Shown in pieces: positions 6,752 through 7,197 of a DNA stretch of 7,197 bases. The DNA lies in assembly GCA_903929325.1 (NCBI GenBank), contig CAIYUD010000256.1, positions 1 through 7,197 on the forward strand, given 5' to 3'. Position 1 is the first letter of the stretch; each line of letters starts with the position of its first letter. The notes below the pieces were generated by a model. It saw only the letters and a program-made list of their open reading frames with translations. It did not search any database and was not told where the DNA came from. This DNA is from an uncultured Opitutia bacterium (lineage in GTDB: Bacteria; Verrucomicrobiota; Verrucomicrobiia; Opitutales; UBA953). Position numbers and translations under genes: made by a program.

Positions 6752-7197
6752 AACCACGGATGATCATCATTGGGAGTTCTGCCCTGATTGCACTAACTGC
6801 AGGCGCCTCGCTTTGGTTTTACGTTATGTCGTCACCTCTGTCCGCGCCATCAGTCGTAGCGACACAAGCGATAGACTTTAATCGCGATGTACGACCCATT
6901 CTTTCGGACCATTGTTTTGCCTGTCATGGTCCTGATGCCAACAAAGGACGTAAAGCTGGATTACGGCTCGATACACCTGAAGGCGCCCTGGCACTTCTGA
7001 AAAGTGACAACCGGGCAATCGTTCCAGGCGATATCCATGAAAGTGCAATCGTTGGACGTATCCATCAGACCGACGAAGAAGAGGTCATGCCTCCTCCCGA
7101 TTTTAAACGTCCACTCACCTTTGAGCAAAAAAACACCCTCACGCAGTGGATTGCGCAAGGTGGTCGGTATGCTAAACACTGGGCGTTTGTTAAACCA
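6748..7197 (+). CDS. PSCyt1 (planctomycete cytochrome c, DUF1549/DUF1553-type) protein, 3' truncated by the window edge
   Basis: An open frame of 150 codons runs from ATG 6748 to the window end. A basic N-terminus (MKPR) leads into one hydrophobic segment (about 5-27), a signal anchor or signal peptide placing the rest in the periplasm. The PSCyt1 domain follows: IDFNRDVRPILSDHCFACHG (42-61) holds the haem-binding C56-F-A-C59-H60, then GLRLDTPEGALA (71-82), AIVPGD (90-95), the likely distal haem ligand Met114 in EEVMPPP, and the closing LTQWIAQGGRYAKHWAFVKP (131-150). The HWAFxxP ending normally leads into DUF1549 and DUF1553 domains, so the full protein is probably around 1,000 residues. It starts inside the stop codon of the DUF5703 gene (ATGA, 6748-6751), so the two are almost certainly co-translated. 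The precise function of this family is unsettled. Confidence 0.9.
   Translation, partial: MKPRMIIIGSSALIALTAGASLWFYVMSSPLSAPSVVATQAIDFNRDVRPILSDHCFACHGPDANKGRKAGLRLDTPEGALALLKSDNRAIVPGDIHESAIVGRIHQTDEEEVMPPPDFKRPLTFEQKNTLTQWIAQGGRYAKHWAFVKP

Overview
The window looks like chromosomal DNA from a PVC-superphylum bacterium, most likely a Verrucomicrobiota (Opitutae-like) lineage. The main pointers are a planctomycete-type PSCyt1 cytochrome domain at the right end, a secreted DUF5703-type glycoside-hydrolase-like protein joined to it, and the TPR protein (COG3014) / YcfL / LpoB lipoprotein trio at the left end. Base composition is near 50% G+C, and clear Shine-Dalgarno sequences are scarce. The taxonomic call is an inference from gene content. 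No rRNA, tRNA, CRISPR array, insertion sequence or phage gene is visible.

Layout. (1) Bases 1-1932, plus strand: a compact envelope operon with the C-terminal part of a COG3014-like TPR protein, a YcfL-like (DUF1425) lipoprotein sharing an ATGA junction with it, and, 12 bases on, an LpoB-like activator of class A penicillin-binding proteins. A strong intrinsic terminator (1955-1981) closes the operon and lies between convergent genes. (2) Bases 1993-3522, minus strand: a HEAT-repeat protein fused to a THUMP-like region and an RlmL/TrmN/Trm14-type RNA methyltransferase domain. (3) Bases 3523-3626: a short divergent intergenic region whose only promoter-like element is an AT-rich core very close to the channel start codon. 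(4) Bases 3627-4367, plus strand: a six-transmembrane voltage-gated potassium channel with an intact S4, a TVGYGD filter and a C-terminal coiled coil. (5) Bases 4427-7197, plus strand: an 8-bp perfect palindrome, then a secreted DUF5703 glycoside-hydrolase-like protein, translationally coupled to a PSCyt1 (DUF1549/DUF1553-type) cytochrome protein that runs off the window.

How it fits together. The left operon probably tunes peptidoglycan synthesis from the outer membrane. The methyltransferase and the channel are stand-alone functions. The right-hand pair resembles the polysaccharide-degradation loci of marine Verrucomicrobiota and Planctomycetota, in which exported sugar-active enzymes sit beside PSCyt1/DUF1553 proteins. 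Most of the window is recognisable biology. The features most worth following up are the HEAT-THUMP-methyltransferase fusion with an unusual NPPM catalytic motif, the nearly linker-less LpoB with its conserved partners, and the coupled DUF5703-PSCyt1 pair behind a palindromic leader.
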